A stretch of DNA of 7,410 nt, taken from Aalborgiella sp043769295. GTDB lineage: Bacteria > Pseudomonadota > Gammaproteobacteria > Burkholderiales > Burkholderiaceae_C. Under the pieces are notes generated by a model. It did not search any database. It saw only the letters and a program-made list of their open reading frames with translations, and had not been told where the DNA came from. The stretch spans positions 1 to 7,410 of the forward strand of contig JAYVJL010000152.1 of NCBI GenBank assembly GCA_043769295.1. The letters run 5' to 3'. A program made the translations under genes and the position numbers. Each line of letters opens with the position of its first letter. Within the stretch, counting starts at the first letter, position 1. Below are positions 6,629 through 7,410 of this stretch, in pieces.

Positions 6629-6663
6629 ACAAGCGCAACCAAGTTGCCTCGGGTTGCGCTTGT
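6629..6663 (-). terminator. Stem-loop between dnaK and dnaJ (attenuator, partial terminator or stability element)
   Basis: ACAAGCGCAACC (6629-6640) and GGTTGCGCTTGT (6652-6663) are perfectly complementary over 12 bp, with an 11-base loop. In the dnaK transcript the stem forms about 30 bases after the dnaK stop codon. The downstream sequence (GTGCATTTAAATC on the minus strand) lacks a run of T, so a full intrinsic terminator is unlikely. Reduced readthrough into dnaJ or protection of dnaK mRNA are both plausible. The stem-loop is seen directly; its role is inference. Confidence 0.6.
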
Positions 6664-6695
6664 TGATGTATCAGCTTTCACACTGATCGCTCGCT

Positions 6696-7410
6696 TTATT
6701 TGTCTTTTTTGACTTCTTTCACTTCAGCATCGACCACATTGTCGTCTGCTGCTGGCTTGGCATTCGCGCCAGCTTGGTCGGCACCCGCTGCACCCCCAGC
6801 TGCATTCGCGGCTTCCTGTGCTTGCATGTCGGCATACATTTTTTCGCCAAGCTTTTGGCTGACTTCCATCAAGCTGGTGTTTTTGGCTTCAATCGCAGCG
6901 GTGTCGTCGGTCTTGACGGCTTCTTCCAGTTCTTTGATAGCCGCTTCAATTTTCTCTTTCTCGCCCGCTTCCAGTTTGTCGCCATACTCGCCGAGTGATT
7001 TTTTCACGCTGTGCACCGTGGCTTCGCCCTGGTTACGCGCTTGTACCAGCGCGAGCTTCTTCTTGTCGTCTTCCGCGTTCAACTCGGCATCTTTGACCAT
7101 TTGCTGGATTTCCGCTTCAGTCAAACCAGAGTTCGCTTTGATGGTGATCTTGTTTTCTTTACCAGTGCCCTTGTCCTTCGCGCCCACGTGCAAAATGCCG
7201 TTGGCGTCGATGTCAAATGACACTTCAATCTGTGGTGTACCACGTGTTGATGGTGGAATGCCTTCGAGGTTGAACTCGCCCAGGCCTTTGTTGCCGGCGG
7301 CGATCTCGCGTTCACCCTGGAAGACCTTGATGGTCACCGCAGGCTGGTTGTCTTCAGCGGTCGAGAAGGTTTGTGCAAACTTGGTCGGGATGGTCGTGTT
7401 TTTCTTGATC
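6696..7410 (-). CDS. dnaK: Chaperone protein DnaK (Hsp70), C-terminal part
   Basis: The frame is open from the right edge (base 7409) to a stop at 6696-6698, giving the last 237 residues, about 37% of a normal DnaK; the nucleotide-binding domain and the start lie outside the window. The fragment opens with IKKNTTIPTKFAQTFSTAED, the substrate-binding beta-sandwich, then VFQGEREIAAGNKGLGEFNL and PQIEVSFDIDANGILHVGAKD, all highly conserved in Hsp70. The helical lid follows (SGLTEAEIQQMVKDAELNAE onwards), then an Ala/Gly-rich disordered tail and the end NVVDAEVKEVKKDK, a variant of the conserved DVVDAEFEEV tail. DnaK binds unfolded clients in an ATP-dependent cycle with DnaJ, encoded next on the same strand, and GrpE, which is often encoded upstream. 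An internal GTG at 7335-7337 is not a real start, because conserved sequence continues upstream of it. Confidence 0.98.
   Translation of the reverse strand, partial: IKKNTTIPTKFAQTFSTAEDNQPAVTIKVFQGEREIAAGNKGLGEFNLEGIPPSTRGTPQIEVSFDIDANGILHVGAKDKGTGKENKITIKANSGLTEAEIQQMVKDAELNAEDDKKKLALVQARNQGEATVHSVKKSLGEYGDKLEAGEKEKIEAAIKELEEAVKTDDTAAIEAKNTSLMEVSQKLGEKMYADMQAQEAANAAGGAAGADQAGANAKPAADDNVVDAEVKEVKKDK

Noticed and set aside
6583..6695. Heat-shock sigma-32 promoter directly before dnaJ
   Set aside because: A CTTG is present on the minus strand, but no CCCCAT-like -10 lies at the right distance.
1..7410. Mobile elements, CRISPR arrays, tRNA or rRNA genes, phage or defence genes
   Set aside because: I found no transposase, terminal repeats, spaced direct repeats, cloverleaf or rRNA sequence; genes of ordinary families fill the window.

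Overview
The window looks like ordinary chromosomal DNA of a Gram-negative betaproteobacterium in the order Burkholderiales, most likely family Comamonadaceae. This rests on the character of the proteins (DnaK/DnaJ of proteobacterial type, an EptA-class inner-membrane enzyme, a SirB1-family protein), on the moderately high GC coding sequence with AT-rich gaps, and on an intergenic palindromic element that resembles, from memory, a repeat common in comamonad genomes. No database comparison was possible, so the family assignment is inference.

Layout from left to right: (1) the 3' part of a SirB1-family transglutaminase-like/TPR gene on the + strand, cut by the left edge; (2) ending almost against it, a minus-strand ABC import operon that reads, in transcription order from right to left, periplasmic binding protein (NMT1/THI5-like), ATPase, permease; (3) minus-strand eptA, a lipid A phosphoethanolamine transferase with all the expected metal and nucleophile residues; (4) a 222-base gap with a perfect 11-bp palindrome, a weak promoter candidate and an 18-bp tandem duplication across the eptA start; (5) minus-strand dnaJ, complete; (6) a 113-base gap with a perfect 12-bp stem-loop; (7) the 3' third of dnaK, minus strand, cut by the right edge. 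Everything except the SirB1 gene is transcribed leftwards.

Functionally, dnaK and dnaJ form the usual chaperone pair. The ABC operon is a self-contained high-affinity importer for a small molecule of the sulfonate/nitrate/pyrimidine-precursor class; its substrate cannot be fixed from sequence. EptA modifies the outer membrane and has no visible regulator next to it. The SirB1 gene is unrelated to its neighbours as far as can be seen.

I found no new multi-gene system, mobile element, CRISPR array, tRNA or rRNA. The most interesting detail is the start of eptA: no in-frame ATG is available, the only reasonable initiation codon is TTG, and it lies in a tandem duplication carrying two tiny upstream reading frames, one of which overlaps the TTG by its stop codon.
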